From Ctenosaura bakeri (lineage: Eukaryota > Chordata > Lepidosauria > Squamata > Iguanidae), in the NCBI GenBank assembly GCA_948474755.1, contig CAOLHI010000645.1, forward strand, positions 186,001-250,000: 64,000 nucleotides of DNA, given 5' to 3'. Position 1 is the stretch's first letter. Each line of letters begins with the position of its first letter. A program made the position numbers and the translations under genes. This document shows, in pieces, positions 12,205 to 22,919 of this stretch. The notes under the pieces are model-generated. The model was given only the letters and a program-made list of their open reading frames with translations. It had not been told where the DNA came from and searched no databases.

Positions 12205-13605
12205 GTAAAAGAACCTTGAGATTATTGTGTATTATAAGCTGAACATGAACCAGCAGTGTGATGCTGCAGCACAAAAGGCAAATCCCATTTTAGCCTGCTG
12301 TAATAGAAGCATAGTTTCCAAGCTGAGTGAAGTAATAGCTATATTCTGTGCTAGTCAGGCCTCATCTGGAATTCAGTTCTAGATGCCTCATTTTAAGAAG
12401 GCTACGGTCAAGTTGGGGCAGGTTCAGAGAAGGGCAATAAGGATGGTAAGAGACACGGAGAACAAAACATATGAAGGAGTTAGGCATGTTCATCTTGGTG
12501 AAGAGATGACAGGGGGGTCACGTGATTGTCCTCTTTAAATACCTCAAGGGTAGCCAAAAAGAGGAGGGTGCAGGTTTGTTCTCTGCTGCTTGAGGATAGG
12601 ACTAGGTCTAATGTTTTTAGATTAAAAGAAGGTAGATTTGTGACTTAATATTAGAAGGAACCTCTTAACGGTAAAAGTGGTTCGACAATGTGTTACTTCC
12701 GGTATGGCACCCCTGGTGAGGACACCCAGATATCATTTTGATATCATTTAATTTGGCCTCAGCTGGACTGGCTCACAGTTACCTCATCTCACGTGTTTGC
12801 GAGTTCTCCGGACAAGCATGGACAGAGAGCGGCCGCTAATGGTTTTACATTCCATTCCTCTTTGTAGCCAGCAATTCAAACCTCGCCCACAGCTTCAGGG
12901 AACTTCCTGCTGCAAACCTTACAATAGTCACATGACTTTCAATCAAGTTACTCTTTTATGTTGGGCCATCGGCGTCTCAGCCACGCTATTGTCTTCAAAT
13001 ACAAATCCAATCAGGCTAAACTTGACCTTTCCAAATCCTTTTGTCCAGCACCGAAACTCCTTTTGTTCTCACCTGGCTTGCCATTGCCGGCAGGCACAAA
13101 ACTCCCTATAAAAATTTGAACAGTTGTTGGATCACCTTGGACTGCCATCCCGCCTTGCTGTCGGTTGTCTAAGGGACTCCCCTCAGCGCCCCACACTGAG
13201 CTTTCTCCCCTGGAACCCCTCTTCTCTCCAGGACTACGAAACAGGTCGTATTGCCTTCCCTTGCAAACCTCCGTTTCTCTTTCCAAGCTAGTTAGTTTAT
13301 GGTCTGTCTTTCGTGTCTTTTTGCCTTTAATAAAGAATTGTTTATTATTTGGAAGCCTTGTCCAGCTACTCTCTGGCCCGCTGCTGTATACATTAGGTAA
13401 AAGATCTCGCAACGTTACCCTGCCTCTTGCTAACCAAACAGTGTTCAGGCTAATTTCCCCAAACTCGGTATTTCAATTGGCAACCTGGGCGCCCCTCACG
13501 GGACCGTCCCCAATTCTCAGGGTAACAAATGGAAACAATTGCCTAAAGAGGTGGAGAGGTCTCCTTATATGAAGGTCTTCAAAAAGAGGCTGGACTCAGC
13601 TATAT
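12205..13605 (+). mobile_element. L3/CR1-like LINE 3' fragment, split by a solo LTR
   Basis: Diverged CR1-clade 3' end. The part before the break covers the block reading like [14 protein letters not shown] and LRRPHLEFSS, and ends at GTTCGACAATG (12690). The part after the break resumes at 13532 with a block like WKQLPKEVERSP and FKKRLD. Removing 12691-13527 plus one copy of AATG restores the expected order. The family differs from the younger CR1 copies in the window but matches 29805-37064 and 49890-54705. Confidence 0.75.
12691..13527 (+). mobile_element. Solo LTR, endogenous-retrovirus type
   Basis: An 837-bp element with TGTTAC...GTAACA ends, flanked by the exact 4-bp duplication AATG (12687-12690 and 13528-13531). 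A 4-bp duplication is typical of gamma/ERV1-like integrases. A TATA-like CTATAAAAA lies near 13105 and AATAAAG near 13328, so transcription would read plus. No internal retroviral sequence remains, as expected after LTR-LTR recombination. A related copy sits at 42540-43414. The reading frame at 13165-13572 lies wholly inside the LTR and is not a gene. Confidence 0.85.
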
Positions 13606-14561
13606 AAATGAGGCTAAATTCAATAGTTAGTTATAACTAGAATAAGACTTATCGAATGAATGAAACCGGTTATCAATATTTATGTAAGTTCCATTGATTC
13701 TGTGGCTCTACTCAAGCTGAAGCTAAGTATGGAATTTAATATGTCTTTGGCTTGCTTCTTGAGTTATTTATTTATGTATCAAATTTGCATTAAAAGATCT
13801 CAATCTTTCTCCCAAACACAGGGCTCAAGGTGGCTCTTTGTTTTAAATTAAAACAACTCACATCAGTTTTGATTTCATAACTTTGCTTTTCCAGTGCAAT
13901 CTGCCTTCTACACACATTGATTGAGGTAGTTGCATGAATACGAAGCCATACAAGATATTAATCTATGTGCACATGAGTTGTTGTCTTTTAGCAACTTGCA
14001 ATAAAGAAAGGTAATATTGAAAACAGCAGTGAAGATATGTAGAAGTCCACAGTAAGCAGATGCAGACTCTCTGCCTCTCTTTCAAATGCACATGCACATA
14101 TATATGTACTGTAAAACAACAGTGAACTACTAAGTTATTGGTGTCAGTTACAAAGCAGGATCAGGTAACTGACAACCCACCCAGCCAAATCTGCAAATAA
14201 ATTTGGAACGATCCTTATGGATATATCAGGAGAACCTGCAGAAAGATCCTTTTTGAGTAGGATGCTTGGCAAAGGAAAATAACAGACGGCAAAATAGTGG
14301 TGGTCTTGCTCCAGTAACACTATCAAATCAGTTTTCTAAATAATCTTTTGTAAATGATCTGTAGATTCGACACAGTTGGCTCTACTAAAATAACAGTAAT
14401 TAAGCATCCACTAGCAGTAACAAATATATAACATGCTTCTATCTTGGTTTTAAATTTATTGAAGACTAAAAGAAGGAAAGAGGAATGGATATGTATTCCA
14501 AGGACTTCCTGATATGTAAAATGTACAATACGGTGGCTTGAGGCCATCTGGAAATCAAATA
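13606..14561. other. No gene recognised
   Basis: AT-rich sequence without a repeat family I can name. Frames are short and lack signatures. Confidence 0.5.
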
Positions 14562-15752
14562 ATCATAGAATCATAGAGTTGGAAGAGACCACAAAGACCA
14601 TCCAGTCCAAGCCCTTACTATGCAGGAACACACATCTAAGTACTCCCAACAGATGGCCATCCAGCCTCTGCTTAAAAATCTCCAAAGAAGGAGATGCCAC
14701 CACACTCTGGGGCAGCATATTCCACTGCCAGACAGCTCTGACTGTCAGGAAGTTCTTCCTGAGGTTCAGGTGGAATCTCCTTTCCTGCAGCTTGAATCCA
14801 TTGCTCCTTGTCCTAGTCTCTGGAGCAGCAGAAAACAGGCCTCGACATGACATCCCTTCAAATATTTAAACATGGCTATCATGTCCCCTCTTAACCTTCT
14901 CTTCTGCAGACTAAACATACCCAGCTCCCTAAGCCGTTATTAATAGGACATGGCTTCCAAACCCTTCACCATTTTGATTGCCCTCCTCTGGACATGTTCC
15001 AGCTTGTCAACATCCTTCTTGAATTGAGGTGCCCAGAACTGGACACTGTATTCCAGATGAGGTCTAACCAATGCAGAATAGAATGGTACCATTACCTCCC
15101 TGCAGACACCATACTCCTATTGATGCAACAAGAATCGTGTTGGTTTTCTTGGATGCCACATCACAGTGCTGACTCATGTTAGCTTGTGATCTATGAAGAC
15201 TCCTAGATGCCTTTCACACGTACTGCTATCCAGCCATGCCTCCTCCATCCTATATTTGTGCATTCCATTTTTTCTGCCTAAGTCTAGGACCTTACATTTC
15301 TCTCTGTTGAAATTCATTTTGTGAGCTTTGGCCCAGCTCTCCAATTGGTCAAGGTCATTTTGAAATTTTATCCTGTCCTCTGGGATAATAGCAACCCCTC
15401 CCAATTGTGATGGTGTCATCTGCAAATTTGACCAGCGTGCCCTCTACTCCTTCATCCAAGTCATTGATGAAGATGTTGAACAGCCCTGGACCCAGGACAG
15501 AACCCTGTGGCACCCCACTAGTCACTTCTCTCCAGGATGAAAAGCAGTCATTGCTGATCACCCTTTGAGTTCAGTCGGTCAACCAATTACAAATCCACCC
15601 AACAGTAACCCTGCACAGTCTGCATTTTATAAGCTTCTTTGCAAGAACGTCATGAGGAACTTTGTCAAAGGCATTACTGAAATCAAGATATGCTACATCT
15701 ACAGCATTCCTTTTATCTATCAACCTTTTAACTCTATCATTAAAATTTGCAA
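14562..15752 (-). mobile_element. CR1 LINE, 3' 1.2 kb
   Basis: Reverse-strand CR1 starting with the complement of the 3' terminus (ATCATAGAATCATAGAG). Reading the minus strand, one meets the reverse transcriptase ([15 protein letters not shown] near 15700, then [10 protein letters not shown] and FADDT near 15430), the thumb-like block and the conserved 3' end. It is frameshifted near 15425 and 15560. The element is 5' truncated near 15752. Confidence 0.9.
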
Positions 15753-16178
15753 TATGTAAAATATATGATGTAATACAATCAAACATACATATATATATAT
15801 AGTATGATGTAATATGAAATATGAAATGCTGGGCTTCAAGCTCATTTGGAAACCACAAAAGGATTCAGTAAATACATTATGAGAAGTTCAGTTGTGCTTA
15901 TATTATCTGTGGGGAGAAATAGCCTGTATATACTCATAGGCAGTCAAATGATTAAACTGCTAAAGAAAAAGTGAATGCAAATTGTGAAAGACATCTCAAG
16001 GCATTTAAGATACATTGGGCATACCAGTCCTTCTCATGTCACCTGCCCATATGCAGAACATGTCATATGCACGATGGGTGTGAAACACCTTCAACTGTAA
16101 GTAAGTTCACACATGCAGACTCACCAATTGGAAAAGAAAAGGTAATTTATTCTGTACAGGACTAAGACAGACTGTGAC
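15753..16178. other. No gene; short TA microsatellite
   Basis: Contains a TA-rich stretch at about 15785-15802 and otherwise unassigned sequence up to the Gypsy target duplication GTGAC (16174-16178). Confidence 0.5.
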
Positions 16179-16490
16179 TGTCGGGATGCCCTCCATATTA
16201 TGGTAATGGGATATATAGTCCAGCAGTAGTAGCAGCTTGCTAAAGCTAAGAATCCTAGGAACCAGAGACCATTCGATAAACAATTAGCTAGGAATGCACT
16301 GATAAGCTCTGCTTAGCTCTCACGGCTTCAAGGTCTCTTGGAAAAGGGAGGGAAATGGCGAGATTCTAAAACTGCGCCTTTTGCTTTTGAACGTTAGTCT
16401 TCTCACTAAAGTCTTGTACGATGTATCTCACTCCAAATAAATAGTGTTTATTCGCTGTACTATTTGCGTGTGCAGATTCAGTTCCTGACA
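16179..16490 (+). repeat. Gypsy 5' LTR
   Basis: 312 bp, TGTCGGGATG...TTCCTGACA. It has a TATA-like ATATATAG near 16211, a second TA-rich box (CTAAAAC) near 16366 and AATAAA near 16435. It is followed by GAGTGTTCAAAATTC, which does not look like a tRNA-primed binding site. Confidence 0.9.
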
Positions 16491-16498
16491 GAGTGTTC

Positions 16499-17640
16499 AA
16501 AATTCTACAATATGTACCAAACCTCTGAAGATGAACCACTGGAAGAGGGAGTGGTTAGCAGAGCCACCAAAACCCAAGGGGATGAATGAGCCAAGGGAGC
16601 CGAGTTGGACCCCAGCCGGCGCCCAGATGTGAGAGGCAAAGTGCGACCTGCAGTTCCTGTGACTATCCCAATTACTGGACAAACTTGGGCCTGAGGAGAG
16701 CATCCCAACATGGTTCACAGACAACACTGCCGCGATATGCAATGGGATGCTTTGATCAGCAAAACTAACCTGATGGAGCAACTTTTGGCCAGAGAAGAAG
16801 AAGTGGGACTACAACGAGAAGAGATATCCAGGCTGAGAGCTCAGCTAGCTGACTGCAGAATCCTGGTACCTCAGTTGGGACGTGCCCAACAGCAAGTACC
16901 TGCAGCAGCAGCACCCATAGCTGCAGCCCCCGTACCTCCTGGGGGACCAGCACCTCAAGTGGGGCGGAGACCTTTTTGAGAGATGAAAGCCACATACAAT
17001 GGAGAAGAGGCAACCTTTACTTATTTCCTCAATGTGGCCTCCAACTCTATGACTGACTACGGGAACAGCTTCAACGATGCTGCTGCCAGAGTGAGATACC
17101 TGAGCCAGCACCTCAAAGGCGAAGCAGTGGAGTAGGCTGCCAGTTTGTTTGATTCATGAGCTGAGGAAACAGCAGACCTCCAGCTGTTCATGCACCACCT
17201 CAGAGAGAGGTTTGAAGACCTCTTTATCCAAGAACAAGGCAGACACCAGCTCACGAAGCTGTGCCAGGGAAAAGGAACCATTGGCGAATACGTCGGGAAT
17301 TCAGGAAACTGGAGACTAAGGTCCCTGAATGGAAAGATGACATACTTAAGCAATTCTTTTAGGATGGGTTGAACCCCAGCATTTTGGATCAGTGCCTTTC
17401 ACAAGGAAACCCAGCCAGCCTGTTGGGATGGATGAAACTAGCTGGTGAAGTGGAAAGTCTCCTGGAAAGTGTCCAACTCTTCAGATAAAGACAAGCCCAA
17501 GAAAGCAGCCACAGACTGCCAGGAGCCAGAAGATCCACCTTCTTAAGCAGTGAAGAAAGAAAGAAACAACTGCACAAAGGGACCTGCTTCTTGTGTGGGA
17601 AGAGAGGCCATATTGTGTGGGAAGAGAGGCCATAAGAGAG
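16499..17640 (+). pseudogene. Gypsy gag
   Basis: Structural polyprotein region that would form the particle. Pieces readable in several frames include MYQTSEDEPLEEG near 16513, a coiled-coil-like stretch at 16710-16979 (LLAREEEVGLQREEISRLR, then an Ala/Pro-rich linker), a capsid-like stretch around 17000-17330 (FMHHLRERFEDLF), and a zinc-knuckle start CFLCGKRGH near 17585. A local duplication of GTGTGGGAAGAGAGGCCATA follows the knuckle and the expected last Cys is lost. Stops occur at about 16977, 17133 and 17157. This arrangement resembles sushi-type gag, the family from which mammalian PEG10 derives. Confidence 0.75.
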
Positions 17641-17668
17641 GGCTGTTGGTCTTCAGCTCCAAGCTGTC

Positions 17669-18903
17669 TTGGATGAAACAGATTATCTAGATCCATTTCA
17701 AACTGGCTTCAGGGCAGGATATGGAGTCGAGACTGCCATGGTCGCCTTAGTGGATGATCTTTGTCTAGGTATCGACAGGGGAAGTGTGACCCTGCTGGTA
17801 CTCTTGGACCTCTCAGCAGCTTTCGATACCATAGACCATGGTATCCTTCTGGAACGCCTGAGAGGGCTGGGGATTGGGGGCACTGCACTTAAGTGGTTAT
17901 GGTCCTATCTCTCAGGTAGATACCAGATGGTGATGCTTGGGGATAGCTGCTCCTCGAAAAAGGAGCTCAAATCTGGCGCCCCTCAGGGCGCCGTCCTGTC
18001 CCCAATGCCATTTAACATCTACATGAAACTGCTGGGAGAGATCATCAGGAGGCATGGAGCAAGGTGCTATCAGTATGCTGATGACAGCCAGATATCTCTC
18101 TCCATGCCTCGGATAATAGCATCAACTAAGGGTGGCATCTCGCCTCTAAACGAATGCCTTGAAGCAGTAATGGACTGGATGAGGAAAAACAGACTGAAGA
18201 GGAATCCAGATAAGACGGAGGTACTCACTGTTAAGGGCCCTAGCCCAGGTATGGAGGTTTGTCAACCAATTCTAGACGGGGTCACACTTCTCCTGAAAGA
18301 CTGTGTCCGCAGCTTGGGGGTGCTCCTGGACTCACCACTTCAGATGACAGCTCAAATAGATGCGGCGGCCAGGAGTGCCTGCTATCAGCTTCGGCTGATA
18401 CACCAGCTGCGCCCCTTCCTGGACCTGGAACACCTAAAAACAGTGGTGTATGCGCTGGTAACTTCTCGGCTTGACTTCTGCAATGCGCTCTACATAGGGC
18501 TACCCATGTGCTTAGTCCAGAAACTTCAATTACTTCAGAATATGGCAGCCAGGTTGGTCACCGGAAGATCTAAAACTGACCATATAACACCAATTCTGAA
18601 GTCTTTACATTAGCTGCCTATTAGTTTCCGGGCACAGTACATGGTGTTGGTTCTTACCTTTAAAGCCCTTCATGGCTTGGGGCCAGCCTACCTGCGGGAT
18701 CGCCTTCTCCCATATAATCTGCCCCGCACATTAAGGTCCTTTGGGAGGAACTTACTGCAGCCAGTCAAAACTAGGTTGGCTGAGGTTACCCAGAGGACCT
18801 TCTCTTCTATCGCTCCCTAGTTATGGAATGGCCTGCCGGAAGAGACCCAGCATATTACCAGTCTTGACTGCTTTAAAAAAGCAGTCAAGACTGTTCTCTT
18901 CTG
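17669..18903 (+). pseudogene. L2 reverse transcriptase, one premature stop
   Basis: The best preserved reverse transcriptase frame in the window. From 17669 it runs 314 codons without a break, with the finger/palm motifs LLDLSAAFDTIDHGIL, SGAPQGAVLSP and the catalytic YADD (QYADDSQISL near 18070). The frame stops at TAG 18611-18613 in KSLH*LPISFRAQY, where the family has Trp, so a single TGG to TAG change accounts for the stop. The same frame then continues (ALHGLGPAYLRDRL) until a second stop near 18818 and the end of homology near 18903. The N-terminal endonuclease is missing because the copy is 5' truncated. Confidence 0.85.
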
Positions 18904-19076
18904 ACAGGCCTTCCCAGACTAGTAGTCCACCACCTCCCACCAACTGTCCTCTTGTTCTTAATAGTTAATGTGTTTTAGATGGGTTGGTGGGTGGGGAGGA
19001 TGGGTTATGTTTTAATTGTTTTTAATGTATTGATGTATTGTTGTAGTACTGCCTCAATCCGTCGGGAGAGGCGGGA

Positions 19077-19077
<1 letters not shown>

Positions 19078-19122
<45 letters not shown>
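19078..19122. repeat. (ATT)n microsatellite, L2 tail
   Basis: About 14 uninterrupted ATT units at the 3' end of the L2, which commonly expand after insertion. Confidence 0.95.
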
Positions 19123-19126
<4 letters not shown>

Positions 19127-19135
19127 TGCTAGTGA

Positions 19136-19687
19136 TTGCCAAAACCAAAAGAAGGATGCAGAGGAAAAGCCAACAACCTCGTTCACCAAGCCCACATCCC
19201 GCAAAACCAACACCTTGAAGCCACAGACCAAATGCCCGGTGGTGGACCCTCCGCTCGGGCCTGTGATGGCAAGGACAGTCCCCTGCCAACCTCTGGCTCT
19301 GACAGTGACGAATGGGACCCAGGTCAGTCGGCGAATTTAAGTACAGCCAAAACTCGTCATGTATATGTTACAGTGGTTTTGCAAGGGGCAGATGGGGAGT
19401 TAAGAAAGTACCAGACATTGGTTGATTCAGGATGTACCACTAGCTTACTGAACCCCATAGTGGCAAAAGAGCTTGCAGTAGCATTTGAAACCCTCAAGAA
19501 GGCTGTAAAATTATGGCAAATGGACGACTCATCTATGTTAGGAGGCCCCATCCAGGAAAGGATAACTGTTCAGGTGAGGGACATCCGGGGGTGCTTGAAA
19601 TTTCTGGTACCAAATAAAATTGGATTTCAAGTTGTCCTTGGGTATGATTGCCTAAAAAGACACAATCCCCAAATTGATTGGACCTGA
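19136..19687 (+). pseudogene. Gypsy protease
   Basis: Retropepsin region that would cut the Gag-Pol polyprotein. The active-site triad region reads LVDSGCTTSLLNP near 19420, and the flap/C-terminal part ends with VVLGYDCLKRHNPQIDW, a good match to Gypsy proteases (G[YF]D[WF]L..HNP.IDW). The active-site Asp-Ser-Gly is intact. A TGA at 19685 closes the frame where the polyprotein should run on into the reverse transcriptase. Confidence 0.85.
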
Positions 19688-21137
19688 GGTGTACTAAAAC
19701 AAATAAATAAAGGCAACAAAGTGCCGAAACTATCAACACCTAACTCAGCACTTAAGCTGAGCCCTAAAGAGCTGGAGAAAATCCCACAAGAATACTGGGA
19801 CCTGCAAAAGGTGTTTGAGGATCATGAAGCAGACAAACTCTCACCACATAGAGACTTTGACTGCTAATTAATGCTCATAGATGGGGCCAAGATTCCCAAG
19901 CCAAAAATTTATCCCATGAACAAACAGAAGTTAGAGGCTCTAAAAAAATTTCTGAACAAGAATTTACAATGTGGCTTCATCAAGCCTTCCTCCGCCCCAA
20001 ACAGCTAGCCCGATCTTTTTCTGGCAGAAAAAAGATGGAGGGGACCTCAGACTCATTGTAAATTACAATTTAATAAATCAGGCAGTACTGCCTAATGCTT
20101 ACCTGATCCTGCTCACGGCTGATGTGATCGGTCAACTGATTAAAGGTAAATACTTTACCAATCTAGACCTCAGAGAGGCCTTTCACCAAATAAGGATGGA
20201 CCCTGACAGTGAATGGCTCACCACCTTCTCGACCCCTCTGGGGAATTACCAATGGACAGTCCTTCCTTTCAGATTACAAGCTGGCCCCGCTGCTTTCCGG
20301 ATGTTCCTTAACTCTGTGTTACAAGAATTCCTACATAATAGTGTTGTTGTTTATCTGGATGACATTTTAATCTTTTCGGAAACACTGCCAGAACACACCA
20401 AACTTGTGTGCATTGTGTTGCAAAGTCGCATAGACAATGAACTTGTGAAACTCTCCAAATATGAGTTTCACACACAAACTTTTGACTATCTAGGGTATCA
20501 AATTTGCAACAAAACCCTAAACATGGACCCCTCCAGGACTGAAACAATTTTGAATTGGCCAGCCTCCAGAACTAGGAAACAGTTAGAACAATTCCTCGGC
20601 TTTGTCAATTTTTACCACAACTTTATTGATGGTTTCGCCGTGATTGCCCTCCCACTGATGGATCTTTTAAAGATATCTCCTAACTCCAATGAAAAGAGCC
20701 CCCAAAAGTTCAATTGGACAAATAAATGCCAAACTGCTTTCGATGCACTCAAGCACAAATTTACCTCAGAACCACTTCTGCTGTTCCCTGACACCAAGAA
20801 ACAATTTATAAGACAAACTGATGCCTCTGACTTCGCTATGGGAGCAGTTCTCCTCCAGAATGACAATGAAGGGCATCAGAAACCATGCACCTTCATCTCC
20901 AAAAAATTCTCTGCACCCCAAGGTAACTGGCCAATATGGGAAAAAGAAGCTATGGCTATCCATTTTGCCATCACCACTTGGAGACATTTCTTAGAAGGTG
21001 CAAAAGTACCTTTTCAAGTTTGGACCAATCACTGCAACTTAGAGACTTTAAAAACTGCCAGGAAATTAACCCCTAAACAAGCACACTGGGCTGAATTTTT
21101 TCAATGCTTCAACTTAAAAATTATTTTCAAACCCTAA
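19688..21137 (+). pseudogene. Gypsy reverse transcriptase and RNase H
   Basis: The linker before the RT is readable in pieces (HRDFDC near 19850, KIPKPKIYPMNKQKLEAL near 19889) with TAA at 19867 and a frameshift near 20010. The main frame 19971-21137 contains FWQKKDGGDLRLIVNYN, NLDLREAFHQI and the catalytic YLDDILIFS near 20352. The RNase H section has IRQTDASDFAMGAVL near 20812 and WEKEAMAIHFA near 20936. In the last conserved box the usual WTDH reads WTNH (near 21023), a change at a residue normally acidic. The element could not be active even if its stops were ignored. Confidence 0.9.
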
Positions 21138-21139
21138 AG

Positions 21140-22472
21140 AACAGACTCTGTTTTGCCCCAACACACTTGGACTACAAGTTACCACACACACGCAAGAGCG
21201 CCTGCTACTCCATCTCTTCAACCCTCAATTCTGTCTTCCAGCTAGCCATAAAAACTGCTTACAACTCTGATGATTGGCTACGAAGTCACCCTACTGCAGT
21301 TATTTGGCCTAATGGCTTAGCTTTTGTTGGATCCAGACTGTATGTACCTCCTGCCTGCAGACCAGAGATATTAAAAAAGTATCATGACTCCAAACCTGCT
21401 GGTCACTTCGGTTTTCTTAAAACACTACATGCCATTAGAAAACTATTCCATTGGCCAGGACTTACCAAACACGTGCAAGAATACATTAAGAACTGTCCTG
21501 TCTGCAACACCTGCAAACCTACTACTTCGAACCCACATGGACTTCTTCAACCCCTTCCAGCACCTTCCACCCCTTGGGATGTTATTTCTTGGGACTTTAT
21601 CACGGGTCTCCCCAACTATTGAGGCTTCCATATCATCTGGGTCTTCACAGACCACTTCTCCAAGCAATCACACTTCATTTCTTTCAAAAAAGTTCCCACT
21701 GCAGAAAAACTCGCTGACCTATTCATCAATAACATCTGGAAACTCCACGGCCTGCCATCCACCATCATCTCTGACAGAGAACCTATCTTCACTTCCAAGT
21801 TCTGGACTTCACTCCTTAAATGCATCAGAATTACCCAAAAACTCAGCAGCAGCCATCATCCCCAAACTGATGGTCAGACTGAATGCGTCAATCAAACTCT
21901 GAAACAATACCTTTGTTGCTTTGTTAATTGCAACCAAAACAACTGGGTTTCTCTCCTGTCCGCTGAATTTGCCTGTGCATTCCTCAACCAGCAAAACTCC
22001 CTTTGAAGTTGTCTATGGCATGGACCCCAAGCCATTCCCCCCTCTCTCTGAGGAAACCATCACCAATGTTCCCCCCTTCTGTTGCCATCTGGGCCCAAAA
22101 AATCTCACAAAACTGGAAAGTGTCCTTGAAACTTCTAAAGCCTCCCACAAACGCTTTGTCGATAGAAAAAGACAATTCAACCCCAGCTACAGGACAGGAG
22201 ACTTTATTCACCTGTCCACAAAACACTTTACCTCTGATGGTCCCTCCAAAAAATTCTCCCCTAAATATATTGTTCCTTTCCCAATCAAATGGGCCATGAA
22301 TGATGTCAGTTTTGAACTTTCCCTACCTCCATCTTATAAACTTATCCACCCTGTCTTTCATTGCAGCTTGCTCAAGCCGGCCCCTTTGCAGACTTTTTCA
22401 CAGACTGACGCCCATCTCGACAAACCCTCGGCAGCCTCCGATGAATCAACATCCATGTCTTTACTTACATGA
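21140..22472 (+). pseudogene. Gypsy integrase
   Basis: Integrase region that would insert the DNA copy. It shows an HHCC zinc domain (H...H near 21384-21432, NCPVCNTCKP near 21492), then the catalytic core starting WDVISWDFITGLP near 21576. A TGA near 21620 interrupts it. It continues in the same frame with FTDHFSKQSHF, then SDREPIFTSKFW and HHPQTDGQTE near 21860, and ends in HPVFHCSLLKP near 22340. A frame change lies near 21910. The usual chromodomain after this motif is not recognisable before the stop at 22470. Confidence 0.85.
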
Positions 22473-22606
22473 ATTACTCACAGCTACTAATAATTTTCTT
22501 ACTGCATACAGTTTTAATCTGCAATGTTTTTTCCTCTCTCCACTAACCCTCTTTTCATTGTCTGCCTCAAGTGACATTTTTTTTTCTTTTTTCAGGATGG
22601 GCAGGA

Positions 22607-22914
22607 TGTTGGGATGCCCTCCATATTATGGTAATATGATATATAGTCCAGCAGTAGTAGCAGCTTGCTAAAGCTAAGAAGCCTAGGAACCAGAGATAGT
22701 TGAACAATTAGCTACGAATGCATTGATAATCTCTGCTTAGTTCTCACAATTTCAAGGTCTCATGGAAAAGAGAGGGAAACGGCAGGATTCTAAAACCGTG
22801 GCTTCTGCTTTTGAATGTTAGTCTTCTCACTGAAGTCTTCTATGATGTATCTCACTCCAAATAAATAGTGTTTATTCACTGTACTATTTGCGTGTGCGGA
22901 TTCAGTTCCTCACA
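22607..22914 (+). repeat. Gypsy 3' LTR
   Basis: 308 bp, TGTTGGGATG...TTCCTCACA, colinear with the 5' LTR. A purine-rich stretch (GGATGGGCAGGA) directly upstream would serve as the polypurine tract. Substitutions against the 5' LTR are spread along its length. Confidence 0.9.
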
Positions 22915-22919
22915 GTGAC

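Larger units (their letters stand above)
17645..19125 (+). mobile_element. L2 LINE, 5'-truncated, inserted in the Gypsy
   Basis: A 5'-truncated L2-clade LINE. It begins in the middle of the reverse transcriptase (LQLQAVLDETDYLDPFQTGF) and ends with an ATT microsatellite tail at about 19078-19122, typical of L2 3' ends. Sequence on both sides belongs to the Gypsy (zinc knuckle before, pre-protease linker after), so it inserted after the Gypsy did. A second L2-like piece occurs at 52913-53858. Confidence 0.9.
16179..22914 (+). mobile_element. Ty3/Gypsy (sushi-like) LTR retrotransposon with nested L2
   Basis: A complete insertion with two LTRs, flanked by the 5-bp duplication GTGAC (16174-16178 and 22915-22919). 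Interior order is gag, zinc knuckle, protease, reverse transcriptase, RNase H, integrase, which is the Ty3/Gypsy order. The integrase tail reads HPVFHCSLLKP, a chromovirus hallmark, but I see no chromodomain after it. An L2 LINE (about 17645-19125) interrupts the gag-protease junction, so about 1.5 kb of the 6.7 kb is foreign. Stops and frameshifts in every region make it inactive. The two LTRs differ at many sites, so the insertion is not recent. Confidence 0.9.

Noticed and set aside
13165..13572. A 135-codon open frame
   Set aside because: It lies almost wholly inside a solo LTR and runs across its border into LINE sequence, so it is a chance frame.
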